In this document: positions 35,554-46,604 of the stretch, in pieces
Numbering within the stretch: the stretch's first letter is position 1
Layout: the number at the start of each line of letters is the position of its first letter
NCBI GenBank assembly: GCA_012931725.1
Contig: CM022946.1
Coordinates: 132,809,642-132,873,641 of the forward strand
Source of the DNA: Litsea cubeba
Lineage: Eukaryota > Streptophyta > Magnoliopsida > Laurales > Lauraceae
Direction of reading: 5' to 3'
DNA length: 64,000 nucleotides
Notes under the pieces: model-generated
Told to the model about the DNA's origin: nothing
Seen by the model: the letters and a program-made list of their open reading frames with translations, nothing else
The model's database searches: none
Program-made: the position numbers and the translations under genes

Positions 35554-37148
35554 TCATTCATTTAAGAACACGATGCTAGAAATGAAATATTTTCATATCA
35601 TATCTATTGCACTATGCTTATACTTGTTTTCTTGATTCCTTGGCTACTTTCTAATTGATGGCCTATGTTGGATTCCGCCATCTAAAAAAAAAAATGAGAT
35701 GAGATTTTTTGGAAATTTCTAATTCTTTGAATTTATTTCCACTCTTTCTCTTTTCAAAAAAAAAGAAAAAACAAAAAATCAGATTTCTTAGTTTGGATTC
35801 AAAATTGAGAAACTTTGATCCTTTTCGTTTCGTCTTTGTGCTCGCAAAAATCGTTGAGCCGGTTCGAATTGTGGAAATGGCCATTGTTTTTCTTCGATGA
35901 GTTCATTAGAAATTTAAAAAAAATCAGATTTCTCATTTTGGATTCAAAATTGAGAAACTTTGATCCTTTCCTTTCGTTCGTGGGTTCGCAGAAATTGTTG
36001 AGCCTGTTCGAGTTAGGATTTGGGCTATCGTTCTCTTCAATGAGTTCATTAAAGATCTAAAAAATATATATATAAGTAAAAAAAATAAAAAATAAAAAAA
36101 CAAAAAAAAGACATAGACCACTAAGGTTAAACCAACTGCGTTCTTTGATCACGGTTGATTCAAGAAAAGCCTTGTCCAGAGTGTGGAGACAGCTGATTGT
36201 TCTAAGCAAGGGTCTTCCAAATCAGTTCATTAAGTAATCCTACCCTTACCTGGGGGCAATTCTATCAATCGAAATTTCATAAGATCGGGTTAGAAGGCCT
36301 ATGTGTATCTGTCATCTTTTAAATAAAAAATTTAAAATAAAAAATTAAAAAATAAAACATAAAAATAAAAAAAATTCAAAAAAAATCTTAAAAAAAAATT
36401 AAAAAAAATAATAATAAAAAGATTTTTTTAAAAAAAATCTTAAAAAAAAGATTTTTTCAAAAAAAAAAACTTCCGTCATTTTGGGTTTAGATTGGATAAA
36501 TTTTGGTCTCCTCCTTTCTGAGCACTGGCGCTCGCGGAAATCGCTGAGCCCGTGTTCAGATTGGAGTGCCCTTTGCTCTCTTTGATGACCCGATCTTGGC
36601 TTTTCAAAAAAAAAAAAACTCGTCATTTTTTTATTCAGATCCGAGAAATTATGGTTCATTTCCTTCTCAGTACTGGCGCTCGCGGAAATCGCTGAGACCG
36701 TATTTGGATCGGAATACCATCTGCTCTCCTTGATGAATCCAATCTTGACCTTTAAACATAGAGAATCTCATCTCATGGATGTGGTCTCCAAACATTTGTA
36801 TCTAGCGGTACTAGTACGCCCTTTTAGGGACTACTGTATTCGCGACCGGCACATTTATAACTCCAACTTTATATTCTTTTTACATCGAGCAAGCTCTGCT
36901 TTTTGATAAGTTGAATTTAAGTTCCCAATTGCTTCTAGCAGTCATTGGAACGCTCATTCTGGGCTCACCATACCTGCGATTAGAACAATTGTACCCTCTA
37001 TGGCCTTTTACTTTCTTCATATTGCTTGGGTCATATCCCTCGAGCGATTTGAAAAGTTAAAACCATAGAACTTCCCATTTATGATCATTATATTCTTGTG
37101 ATTACTAATGGATGTGGTCTTGTTTCAGAAAATTTTTGAAAACTAACA
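35554..37148 (+). other. Leader of element A
   Basis: This untranslated leader corresponds to 59279-61943 in BC. It has two units of the roughly 155-bp leader repeat (about 35770-36060), where BC has nine, then A/T-rich low-complexity DNA (36310-36480) and two copies of a CTGGCGCTCGCGGAAATCGC block (near 36527 and 36673). No ORF of interest is seen. Confidence 0.75.
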
Positions 37149-38219
37149 ATGATAGCTTCACTAACCATTACCTTCGATGAGAACAAGCACCAACTCATGC
37201 TTCAACAGAAGCAAACCACGTGCACCTACAAGCGCCCCATCAGCTACCGAAGCATCAACTCCCTCGGCAACTCTCTGAACTACGGGTCGACCTCGACTCC
37301 CTGGACAATTGTCTTTGGTACGCTGGGACCATTCCCACTTCCCGAAGAACAAACTGCTCCTTCCAAAAAGCAGAAGGTCGCCTCTCAACGTGTCACTACC
37401 GTGACACCAAAGGCGAGCACCAGAAGGCCCGAAGCCCGTGGCAGACCCACGAAGCCTCAACCCTCAAACAACCAGGTCTATCCCAAGACTTGGTCCCCAA
37501 GACCTTCACCAAAACAAAGAAGGTCTCAAATATCCACCAAGCCAGCATTCCTGGCCCCACTCAAGGAGAACCAGTTCTACCCTCTTGCTTACATGAAAGA
37601 GGAGAGACTTATCTCCAATCTGACTCCCAAGTCAACCCAGCATGAGTCGGCTTGTTCCTACAAGCCCAAAATCAAGTCATGCATCACAAGGGCTCTGCAA
37701 GCACCTGCTAAGGCCTACAAACCTGTAGTTCGACCCTACATCTCAACAGGGGCCGAACTCCAAAAATTCAAAGCTTCGCTGCAACAGGCGAAGGACTTGG
37801 TTCGCATCCTGTCCTTGCCCAGCTACAAAGAAGACAGGCTCGGCTGCTGCTCCCGAGGGAGCACATACTTCATTGTCAAAGCCCAGCCAGAGCTGACCGA
37901 AGCTCAAATTGCTCGTCGCATACGCCGCCGCGCATCGTATCGACAAAAGAGACTAGAAAAGCAAAGGACCCAGCCTCCTACACTTCAAGTCTCTCCCAAA
38001 TGGGTCGAAAAAGAAAGACCCAACCAAGTTGTTGCCGTCCATATGGATGGAAAAACCAGAAGACGTCAAAAATCAGCAACAAAAATCCATGTCCGACGTC
38101 CGGTGACCCGCAGCGTCTCCAGGACAAGAAGACATTCAGAAGAATCGCCTGCTCCTTCAAGCAAAGGACGGCAGAGTGATCCTTCCTCAAGCACTTCATC
38201 AAAAAGAATAAGCCCCTGA
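37149..38219 (+). CDS. Extra ORF1 upstream of gag, Tat element A (truncated at its end)
   Basis: Open for 356 codons from ATG at 37149. The stop at 38217-38219 is supplied by the first bases of the inserted LTR B, so the natural C-terminus is lost. The protein is basic and rich in Ser, Pro, Lys and Arg. A conserved-looking central stretch (PAKAYKPVVRPYISTGAELQ, then QPELTEAQIARRIRRR) precedes an Arg/Ser tail. I recognise no domain or catalytic motif. Extra ORFs of unknown function before gag are established for Tat/Ogre-type elements, which is the basis for the call. The BC copy (58215-59278) is frameshifted, so this is the better-preserved of the two. Confidence 0.7.
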   Translation: MIASLTITFDENKHQLMLQQKQTTCTYKRPISYRSINSLGNSLNYGSTSTPWTIVFGTLGPFPLPEEQTAPSKKQKVASQRVTTVTPKASTRRPEARGRPTKPQPSNNQVYPKTWSPRPSPKQRRSQISTKPAFLAPLKENQFYPLAYMKEERLISNLTPKSTQHESACSYKPKIKSCITRALQAPAKAYKPVVRPYISTGAELQKFKASLQQAKDLVRILSLPSYKEDRLGCCSRGSTYFIVKAQPELTEAQIARRIRRRASYRQKRLEKQRTQPPTLQVSPKWVEKERPNQVVAVHMDGKTRRRQKSATKIHVRRPVTRSVSRTRRHSEESPAPSSKGRQSDPSSSTSSKRISP

Positions 38220-40798
38220 TGGAACGGCGCTTCTGCTCGGCTCTACCGAGGTCGGCGGACGTGGGAGTCCGTTTGGGTCCGACCCTTTCGTAACCGAGGG
38301 GCAGAGGCGTGCATCAACATTTCTTTTGTGTGGGTGTGCCAGATTTTCTATTTTACTTGGAATTGCAAGTGGTGATCCGGAGATCAACCTTCACAAGTAA
38401 AAGGGAAATCAGCTTCTTTCAAGTTTTCCATTGCACATATATTTAAGAAAAGAGGCATTTTCTTGATTTGCCGTGAAAGGCAATTTTTTGGAATTTATAG
38501 CCGATTTTTACGTTTATAGCGATTTTTGTCGTTTATAGCCGATTTTGGCATTTATAGCCGATTTACAATCCTTATCAATAATGAAAGACAAGATTTGTGA
38601 TTTTTGTCTCTTTTGAAAAAATACAAACTACAATGAAAAGCAAGAAAAGGAGGATCTAACTTCTCAGGAGATTGTGGGGGACCCGTTCAGATTGACGGTC
38701 GCAAGCCATATGAGGACTTCGCCATCATCCATGCAGATGAGAACATAGGATGCTATTGATTCGCTTGGCTTGGCTATAACTTCAGGTTTTTAGAGGACAA
38801 ATACCAAGAGGAGGTCCTATGTCCAATAAAAAGCCAAGTAGACGGGCTGAAAAGCCACGTCTAAGCCATTGGAGGCAGAAGGAGAAGGCAAGGACCTTGG
38901 GGGGGAGTACCCCCCAAGGGACTTTTGTCACCTTGTAGCGGCGGTCGGTGTAGAACTTCCACAGAGTTTTCTCTCTTTCTTTCTCTTAGATTTCTGATGC
39001 CTTTTTCTGTCTGAGTTTCCGGATTTTCAGCAGTCTGTTGTGTGTCTTTTCTTCTTTGAGTGCTCTCCTATTTATAAGCTTTTTGGTAGCCATTTAGGAG
39101 GGTTTATGGGCTTTTATTGTCATTAAGCCGCATAATGGGCGGAGTTACAGGATTTAATTCCTTTATTTTGTAACTCCTTTTTCTTGGCTTCTGATTGGCC
39201 GGAGGAGATTGAGGGCATTTAATCGCCTTTAATTGCCATGGTGGGAGGAGTTTCATGGGTTAAATGCCATGAATCTCTTGACTTGTAACTCCCGGATGCT
39301 TGCTTCTGATTGGGCCGTCCAAAGAAATGGATTAATGACTGTAATAAAGCTAGACAATTAATCGTATTAAGTGGTCGCCGAGCAGTTGAAGAGTCGCGGG
39401 CCGTGCCGCGTCTTTTTGGATTCTTCTGGCGATGATCATCGATGGATCTTCATGTAGATCGACATCAGATGACCATGTAACTTCAGATGTTGGTTGCCAA
39501 CAATGGGTCGGTGCCATCTGTCCTGTCGATTTCTCGATCCGTCGGGTAGAAAGCACACTTTTTCTGGTTGACCGGTTGGCGATCAATGTTGATTTTGATA
39601 CTCTTGATGATTGACTTATGTTTTTGACGGATGTAAGAGGATTTGGTGTCTCAAAAGTATGAATTTTGAAAAATACCAGAGGTCGGATGCTTCGAATCGC
39701 GAAAAAAGGGCGAAAAATGGGGTTTCCGGGGCCCTCTCGGCGATCCCGGGCTCCAGGGTCGCATGGGCGACCCTGGGGGGTTTTCCCCCCTTTTGTCCCG
39801 TTTTATGTCCGTTTTTGCTGTTTTTCGATTCTTTTTTCTTCTGTATTTTTCCTTGACATTTTTGATCATTTATTGGCCTGATTTCCTTATAGAAAACCTG
39901 ATGAGAATCCTTGCTTTTTATTTTGCAAATTTTCCAATTTTTCTGGGAAAGCCGAAGACTTTGTCGCGCAGAGCTGCCGATTTTCCGTCAGAAGCTGGAA
40001 CTGGGACAAACGATGTCGAAATGACCTGAAATTTGGTGTGAAGCCTCCTGAGTAATAAATAAGACCAACCATAGGCTTTTGTTTGAGTTTTGAAGCCATT
40101 TGGGGTCCTATCACCAGCAGACTTGCTTTTGTCGCGATGAAGATGTCGCGGCTTGATGTGCAGTCAACTGATGTCTGATTGACTTGAAATTTGACAGGGA
40201 ACCTATTGGAGTCATTTTAAGATGATCCATAGGCTCTGTCTTGGAAACCATGGTCTCGGGGAGCTTCGCCACCGAGAGGCCTGATTTGGCTTTCGAGCAT
40301 CAAAGTCTGGTCAAATGTTGTCGAAATGACCTGAAATTTGACGTGTAACCCTTTGTAAGCATTTTGAAGCCGTCCATGTGCTCTATCTGATGAGTGATGG
40401 CCTCGGTGGTTCTTGCCACCTAGAGGCTTGATTTAGCTGTTCGAGGGTTGATGTAGAGTCAAACGTTGTCGGTTTGACTCGGAACTTGACGTGGAGCCTT
40501 TTGGATGTATTTTGAGACCATCCATTGGCTCTGATCGAAGATTTGGTGTCTCCGATGCTTTCGCCGCCGGGATCTCCTTTTCAGCTGCCGGAGAAGCGAA
40601 GTTAGGCCAAATGATTTTGAAATGGCCCGAAACTTCTTGTGTACTCCTCTTTTAGCTGTCTTGAAGGATCTTACAGTTTTTGTTTGATTCTGACAAGATT
40701 TGATTTTTTGGAAGTAGCATTGCCTATTTATGGCAGGTTGCGACTTCATGTAGCTCTTTGGATCTTGAAGAGGCAAAGTGACATTTTTGGTGTCAACA
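38217..40798 (-). repeat. 3' LTR (LTR B) of element BC (2582 bp)
   Basis: The minus strand runs TGTTGACACC (40798) to CCGTTCCATCA (38217). It is inverted relative to LTR A, with 2684 bp between them. TATA is at 39068-39076 and the minisatellite at about 38487-38572. Confidence 0.93.
39068..39076 (-). promoter_or_regulatory. LTR B TATA box
   Basis: Minus strand TATAAATAG, pointing left toward LTR A. It converges with the LTR A promoter at 34656. Confidence 0.65.
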
Positions 40799-40810
40799 AA
40801 TGCCCCCTCG
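40799..40810 (-). other. Polypurine tract of element BC
   Basis: The minus strand reads CGAGGGGGCATT against the LTR start; the core GAGGGGG is 40803-40809. Confidence 0.75.
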
Positions 40811-41030
40811 AGGTGCAGCGACGAGTTGCTTAACTTTTATAGTCGATATGCCTCGAAGAGATTTGTGAAGGAGAGCTTGTGACTTGACCAAGAGTCTTTG
40901 AGCAGTCTTTCTTTTTGGTATTTGCAGCCTTTTGAGCTTCTAAGGGAATTTTATGGTAGTGATAGGGATCACATACCATCTCGAGGCAAAGTTTTGAAAA
41001 TGACATCGGGGATGTGGATTTGGGTTTTGA

Positions 41031-41262
41031 CCTTGTGACCTAACAAGCTGTATGTGGCAGGTTAGGGGGTCGGGTTTGGTTTTGACCGTGTGACCCAACA
41101 AGCTGTATGTGGAATGTTGGGGGGGTCGATTTTGGTTTTGATCTTGTGACCTAACAGGCTGTATGTGGCAAGTTAGGGGATCAGGATTTGGTTTTTGGTT
41201 TTGGTCTTGTGACCTAACAAGCAGTATTTGGCAAGTTAGGGGACCAGGATTTGGTTTGGATT
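41031..41262. repeat. 54-62 bp tandem repeat, four units
   Basis: Units starting TTTGACCTTGTGACCTAACAAGC-like begin near 41031, 41085, 41139 and 41201, lengthening to the right. They lie between the 3' LTR and the antisense gene promoter. ORFs through them have no other content. Confidence 0.8.
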
Positions 41263-41570
41263 TTTGTGGAATGTCAATTTCAAGATTTTGGCTCAATTTG
41301 GTATATGAGGCTGGATGGTTTGATTTTTGGAAGCTCATGGGGCTTGGAATTCTCTTTTGTATGGTCAAATCAACTCAAAAGAGGCATGGAACCATTTTTG
41401 TAGGCTCTTGGTAAGAGGGATTTCTCTTTGACTAAAAGCCCTTTTTTTTAGTGCCTAGGTGGTCAAACCTGGCTCATATGGGCTAACCCATGGGACCTTA
41501 AGCTTTTGAAATGGCTTAGATCTCATATGGTGTCATTTTTGTAAAGAATATCCAAAAATATCTCCCTTGG

Positions 41571-41765
41571 ATAGAGAATATCTAAGAATATCTTTACTTG
41601 GAGAGAATCTCTCATGTTCCCTTTATTTTGGGAGAGAATATCTCAAGATATCTTCCTTTGGGAAAGAATCTTTCATTGATATTATCTTTTGGGAGAAAAT
41701 CTCTCATTGATTTCTTTTTGGAGAGAATCCCTCAAGATATCTCTCTTTTGGGAAAGAATCTTTCT
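41571..41765 (+). promoter_or_regulatory. Seven-unit palindrome array with 30-bp period upstream of the antisense gene
   Basis: Motifs of the type GGGAGAGAATCTCTCA occur at 41571, 41601, 41631, 41661, 41692, 41721 and 41751. Each is close to a two-fold symmetric GAGAGAATCTCTC. The array ends about 80 bp before the TATA box at 41843. Its regular spacing and position suggest a cis-element array; this is inference. Confidence 0.6.
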
Positions 41766-41842
41766 AATTTATTTCTTTTGGTAAGGTTACTAATTAGTAA
41801 CACTTACCTCTTTCTTCTTTCCTTCTTTGGTTTGCTCTCTTC

Positions 41843-41849
41843 TATAAAA
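41843..41849 (+). promoter_or_regulatory. TATA box of the antisense gene
   Basis: TATAAAA in CTTCTATAAAAGCAAGG, 129 bp upstream of the predicted ATG. It is oriented opposite to the host retroelement. Confidence 0.6.
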
Positions 41850-41971
41850 GCAAGGAGGAGGTTGGATCTCTTGCTCTTATTGCTTTCTTTTGCAACATTC
41901 CCAAGAGGGTTTCAAGACCAAGAGTTCTTCTTCTTCAAGATCTTCAAGACTTTTCTTCTTTTTCTCTATCA

Positions 41972-44900
41972 ATGGCTTCAAGTAAGTTCCCTTTTTCAAG
42001 AAAACCCCGTTGTAGGAAAAAAAGTTTTTTCTTTTTTTTTGTTTCTTTCTTTTCTTTTCTTCTTTTTTTCACGTGTTTGCTCTTTTTTTTTGCACGTTTT
42101 TTTCATGCTTTCTTCTTTTTTTTGCATGTTTTTCTTTTTTTTTTCTTTTGTGGGCCGTACGGACAGATCCTTACGGCCACGGCCAGTGGGCCAGCCCCTT
42201 TTTTTTTCTTTTTTTTTGTTTTCTTTCTCTCTCTTTGTTTTTTGAGAAAGTTTTTTCTCTTTTTTTTTCTTTGTTTTCTTTCTCCCCCTTTTTTTTGAGA
42301 AAGTTTCTTTTTTTTTTCTTTGTTTGCTCATCATGATAATGCATTTTTTTTTAAACCAAGATGTTCATGCATGTATATTTTTTTTGAAAATTTAATTGTA
42401 GCATGATGTGATAGCATACCTGAAAGTTTTCGCAAATTTAGAAATTTGGAGCTCGCAGCGATGTTGAGCCCTTCCTAATTTTGCCGAGACTTTGAGGTTT
42501 CGAAAGTTTGGAGTTTCGGAGCTCGCAGCAATGTTGAGCCCATCTTCAAGCTTTCTATTTCTTTCGGGATAGTTCCTTTTCTTCGGAATTGCCCCGGCAT
42601 CATGTCAAAATTTCGCCAGATTTTTTTTAGCGAGATTCTGTCATTTTGTTGTTTGATCTTTTTCTTTTCCATCGTTTGCAGGTGGTTCTTCCAGAACGAA
42701 CAATGGTAAAGAGCCTGCTACAAGCGTACCTCGTCGATCTGCTAGATCTTCTAATCCGACCGTTCAGCAGGCCTGGGAGAAGGTCCAGTATGCTGAGAGA
42801 AATCTGAAAGAGTGCGACTCCCTCAACAGAGATGAGATGAGGCAACGACTGATCGCTCTCAAGGGAGAGGAATTCTATAAGATCATGGTAAGCAGTCATC
42901 CATGGGTGATGGAAGATCAGAGTGTTTTACCCAAGCCTACCTTCTTCTTTGGTGATGCCGTCCCTGATGACATGACATACCAGAGGAGATGTTTTCAGTT
43001 CTCTTTCACAACAGATAGTGAGAAGAAGACTGTTGCTACCCGGTCGACATTTGATCGCACCGTCTCGATCATGAGCCTTGCCCCCACATGCTCTAAGAGG
43101 GAAGATCCTCCAAGCTGGGTGAGAAGGACAAATGTAATCAAGACCGGGGTTTTTGTTGGAGGTTCTCCTGGATATACGGAGAGGTCGCCTACTGACATGG
43201 ACCTATTGATGCCATCCAGCGGCTACCAGGGCTCTAATTATCCGTCGGTCGATTTGAGACCGGTGGGCCTTGGTATTTTCAGTGGTGACGGCAGCAATTG
43301 GATAAAGCCTTTTCGACTCCGTGGCCGTTTCAATGCTGACTCCGAGTAGAAGTCGTGGACTGATCGCGTCCTGCTGATTGGTGGTGCCGTTTTGAAGGAA
43401 GCCGGGATTTTTGATGCGGTCCACGCCTTTAGGGAGACCGTGATCTTTTCCGACGAGGCCTTCATGGATATGCTGGAGTCATTCCTCCCACAAACCAATA
43501 CCTTCGTTGTGACGAATGGTGAGATTGGTTTCTCTTTGAAGGAGCTGAGCGCCATTACTGGATTGCCCATACTTGGCAAACTCTATGAGGAGTTTATGCC
43601 GATTGACAGCGTCCTTGAGGAGCAGTCTGAGGAGTTCGGGCTTCTATACTTTCAGCTTGTCGCCTTCTATGATTTTTTGAAGGAGAAGGAGGGTTTGAAA
43701 GTTAGATCCAGCAGTTGGAAGAGTTCTAGCTCTTCGTTCCCCAACTTTTTTGATAGCAGGGAGTCTTCTGATAGTGTGACCCAGGAAGCCAGGGCTCAGG
43801 ATCCAAGTTCGAAGAATATCTTGGCTATGTAAGAAGAGTTGAGAGATTTCTGTGCGAGTACAAACGCCATATGTCCTGACATTGCACTGCGGAGAGATCT
43901 CGCTGTTTACCTCACTTATTGGCTTGGTGAGGCTATTTTTGCTGGAGGAGATGGAACGCACATCAGGCCGCACTGTATTTTTCCGGCTTGTCAGATGGCG
44001 TTTGAAGAGCAGCTTACTTTGGTGCCAGCTCTTTACTCATACCTGTGTACCGAACTGCAGGCTGCTGCTTTTTTGGTTCGGCTTGGGCTCCCTATGAATA
44101 GGGTATTTTCAGCCCACATCTTTTATTCGTGGTATGTGTACCACTGTCCTGGCTTCCACTGGCTGGGTGCTGCACAGGATGATGATCCTCTGATGATTCG
44201 GCTGGCTAAGGGCAAAGCCGTGTCCGAATCACTTTTGTTTGCCCGCATGAGGATCCGACGGTTCAGGGACGTCGAGATGGGGCAGTCTTCAGTGAAGCTT
44301 TCTCCAGAGTTGCGGAAGAAGGCTTTTGATTTTGGTGCCTCCCGAGACTCTACCAGGGCGGGGTCGGGAAGGCATTACTCCTTGACGAACGCAGAGAAGG
44401 AGTGGCTTTTCAGCATACGTGTTGGCACGATGGTGTACCGCAGACATCTTTTTGTCGACATCTAGCCGTATGTACCCTCTCGTTTTGCTTTGCAGTTGGA
44501 TTTTTCTCAAGGCGTTGTTGGAGCGCCTTCAAGCATGGTGAAGTACTTTGGAGGTTTACAGGACAGGAGAAATGCATGGGCTTTCTATAGTGATGAAGAC
44601 ACTACAGCCATGATCTCTTATCCTGTGTTGTTGACTTCCCGGACTGCCAGCTTTGCGAAGTGGTTCGCGGAGAGCTTTTAGGCATATCGGGGGCTTTCCA
44701 AGAATGAGCTTGATGTGAAGCTGGCATCTGGAAAGGGCCTTGGAAAGTCGGATGGCGTCCGGCGAGAGGAAGTTTGGGCCTTCCTTTCTGGAGAGAAGCA
44801 CAAGATAGGCTTTCTCGGTGACCAGGGCATCATTGGTTCTGAAGCTGTTTGAGAAATACCCGATGAGGCTTTAGAGCAGCTAGAACAGGAGGAAACCGAA

Positions 44901-46583
44901 CTTGGTGCTTGGATGCAAGCGGCGCAAAGGAAAGCTTCCGTGGAGTCTACTGGCAAGAGTAGACCTTCCAGTGAGGAGTCAAGTGGGAAACCTGACTCTG
45001 ACAGCGGGGCGGGTTCCTCTAAGAAGCGAACCCGCAGGAGTAAGAGGAGGAGGAGTCATCATCGCAGCAAGGGGCAGCATGAGGACTCTCCTAACTTGGA
45101 AGTCCCTCTCACTATCAATGAGGATGTGCCAGTGGATGCTGACGAGCCTCCAAAGAAAAGAAGCCGAGAAGAAGAGACTGTCGGCGAAGGTATGATTCTT
45201 CCTTTTTCTCTTTCCATTTCTTTTCATGGGATTTTTCCATGTTCTGATTTGCTTCTTGTTTCTGATTTTCTCTCCTTTTTTTTAGCAGAGGAAAACTTGG
45301 TGATGCCTAAGGTTCCAACCGATGAGGTGGTGACAGATCCTGTCGGGGCACCTGAAGAAGAACCGAGGGACTCTGGAGTGAATCCAGAATCTCCAATTGG
45401 TATAACTTCTTTTTCTTTTTTTTGTGTTTGTGACTTGGTTTGCTAACATTTTTCTTGTCAGCTGACTTGCCACAGGATTCGGACGACTTTGAACCATCGA
45501 TGGACGCAAATGTTGATGATGCTTCCGATGAGTTCATGGAGGAAGAGAGTGTTCCGCCAGTCGTCGAAGAAGGTATTTTGTAGTAATAACCCTTTAATGA
45601 TTTTCAAACAGGATCATATTCATACCATTTTGTGTTTCTTTGGCAGGTTTTGAGGTGACAGAGGAGAGTCCGTTGCTTCCTTCAGAACCAGAGCAAGGGA
45701 TGCCAGAGGTCGATCCAGAGGTAGAGACTCATGGGACCAGTTCTGACACTGTTGAGGAGATACCTCGTGCTGAAATTCCTTCTCCAGCAGCTCCAACTGG
45801 AAAGAGTTCTTTTGTTCCTCTTCCAACGGGGCATGACATGGGCAGTCGACCGACGGAGCGGGGTGAATCTTCAGCTGGGCCATCTCTTCTTTTTGCAAAG
45901 AAGGTGGTAGTGCGGGTTCTGAGCTCTTGGATTGAGACTCTCCTAGCTGGTCACTTGGATGCCGGATTTGGCATGATCCAGCATGTGCGTGAGATTCTCG
46001 GTGATGCTGAAGAGGCTGGTCTGGATGTCACAGGTACCAGGGCGATCATTGATAGGATCATTGAGCTGGGTGACAAATGGTTTGAGGCCATGGGTTTGGC
46101 TGATGACCAGTTCTTCAAGGAGATGTTCCTGGATCCTGCTGATAAGGCTAAGTCTGACCTGGATGAAGCTACACAAAGCAGGAAGCAGATAGTCCGAGAG
46201 AAGAACTTAGAAGAGCTAGCCATCATTGGGCTGACACATGACTTTAACATCCTTGATATGGAGGTCGATGAGGCCAGGAAACGTCTTGAGCATCTGCAGG
46301 CATAAGTCACTGCCAAGTGGGCTGCAATAGAGAGGCTCGCGATAGGGAGAGTGCTCTAATTCGCCGGGTTGTCGATGCTGATCAAGTTCTTGAAAGGAGG
46401 TCTCAAGAAAACAAACAATGGCGAACTACTTGGGATAAGCTTCCCGGTGTGAAAGAAGGATTGCAGCATTCTCCAGCATCTCATGGCAAGTTCCTGAAGA
46501 AGCGTGCCTTGGAATCCCTGACGGCTGGGGCCAAAAGTTTGCTTGAGGAGCTGAAATCATGGCTGAAGACCATTTTTGGCTGA
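41972..46583 (+). pseudogene. Antisense plant mobile domain (PMD) gene with introns, inside the Tat element
   Basis: Proposed structure: ATG at 41972; exon 1 to 41981; intron 41982-42681 (GTAAGT...TTTGCAG, T-rich); exon 2 42682-45189; intron 45190-45285 or 45288 (alternative AG three bases apart); exon 3 to 45399; intron 45400-45461; exon 4 45462-45572; intron 45573-45646; exon 5 to TGA 46581-46583. All junctions keep the frame. Exon 2 holds patterns typical of the plant mobile domain family (AVLKEAGIFDAV, NGEIGFSLKELSAITGLPIL, then YLTYWLGEAIF and a conserved Leu-rich C-part). An acidic/basic Ser-rich linker and a predicted coiled coil follow. Six in-frame stops (43347 TAG, 43830 TAA, 44463 TAG, 44679 TAG, 44850 TGA, 46303 TAA) and one frameshift near 46335 break it. 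PMD genes are known both as plant developmental/silencing genes (MAIN, MAIL1) and as TE passengers. Exact starts and splice sites are predictions. Confidence 0.75.
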
Positions 46584-46604
46584 GTTCCTGATTTTTGTAG
46601 CAGA

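Larger units (their letters stand above)
32943..38216 (+). mobile_element. Tat-type gypsy element A (5' part, interrupted)
   Basis: This is the 5' LTR, primer site, leader and extra ORF of a plus-strand element of the same family as BC. It stops abruptly at 38216 where the LTR of BC begins in opposite orientation. In BC the matching sequence continues past this point (AGAATGAGCCCC then CAGCTCAG), so A was interrupted by insertion of BC and the rest should lie right of the window. Candidate 5-bp target duplications are GTCAG (32938-32942) for A and GCCCC (38212-38216) for BC; neither partner is visible. Confidence 0.88.

Noticed and set aside
41598..42336. Plus-strand ORFs very rich in Phe/Leu and their Lys/Glu-rich antisense shadows
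   Set aside because: They read the T-rich promoter/intron 1 region of the antisense gene; composition alone explains them.
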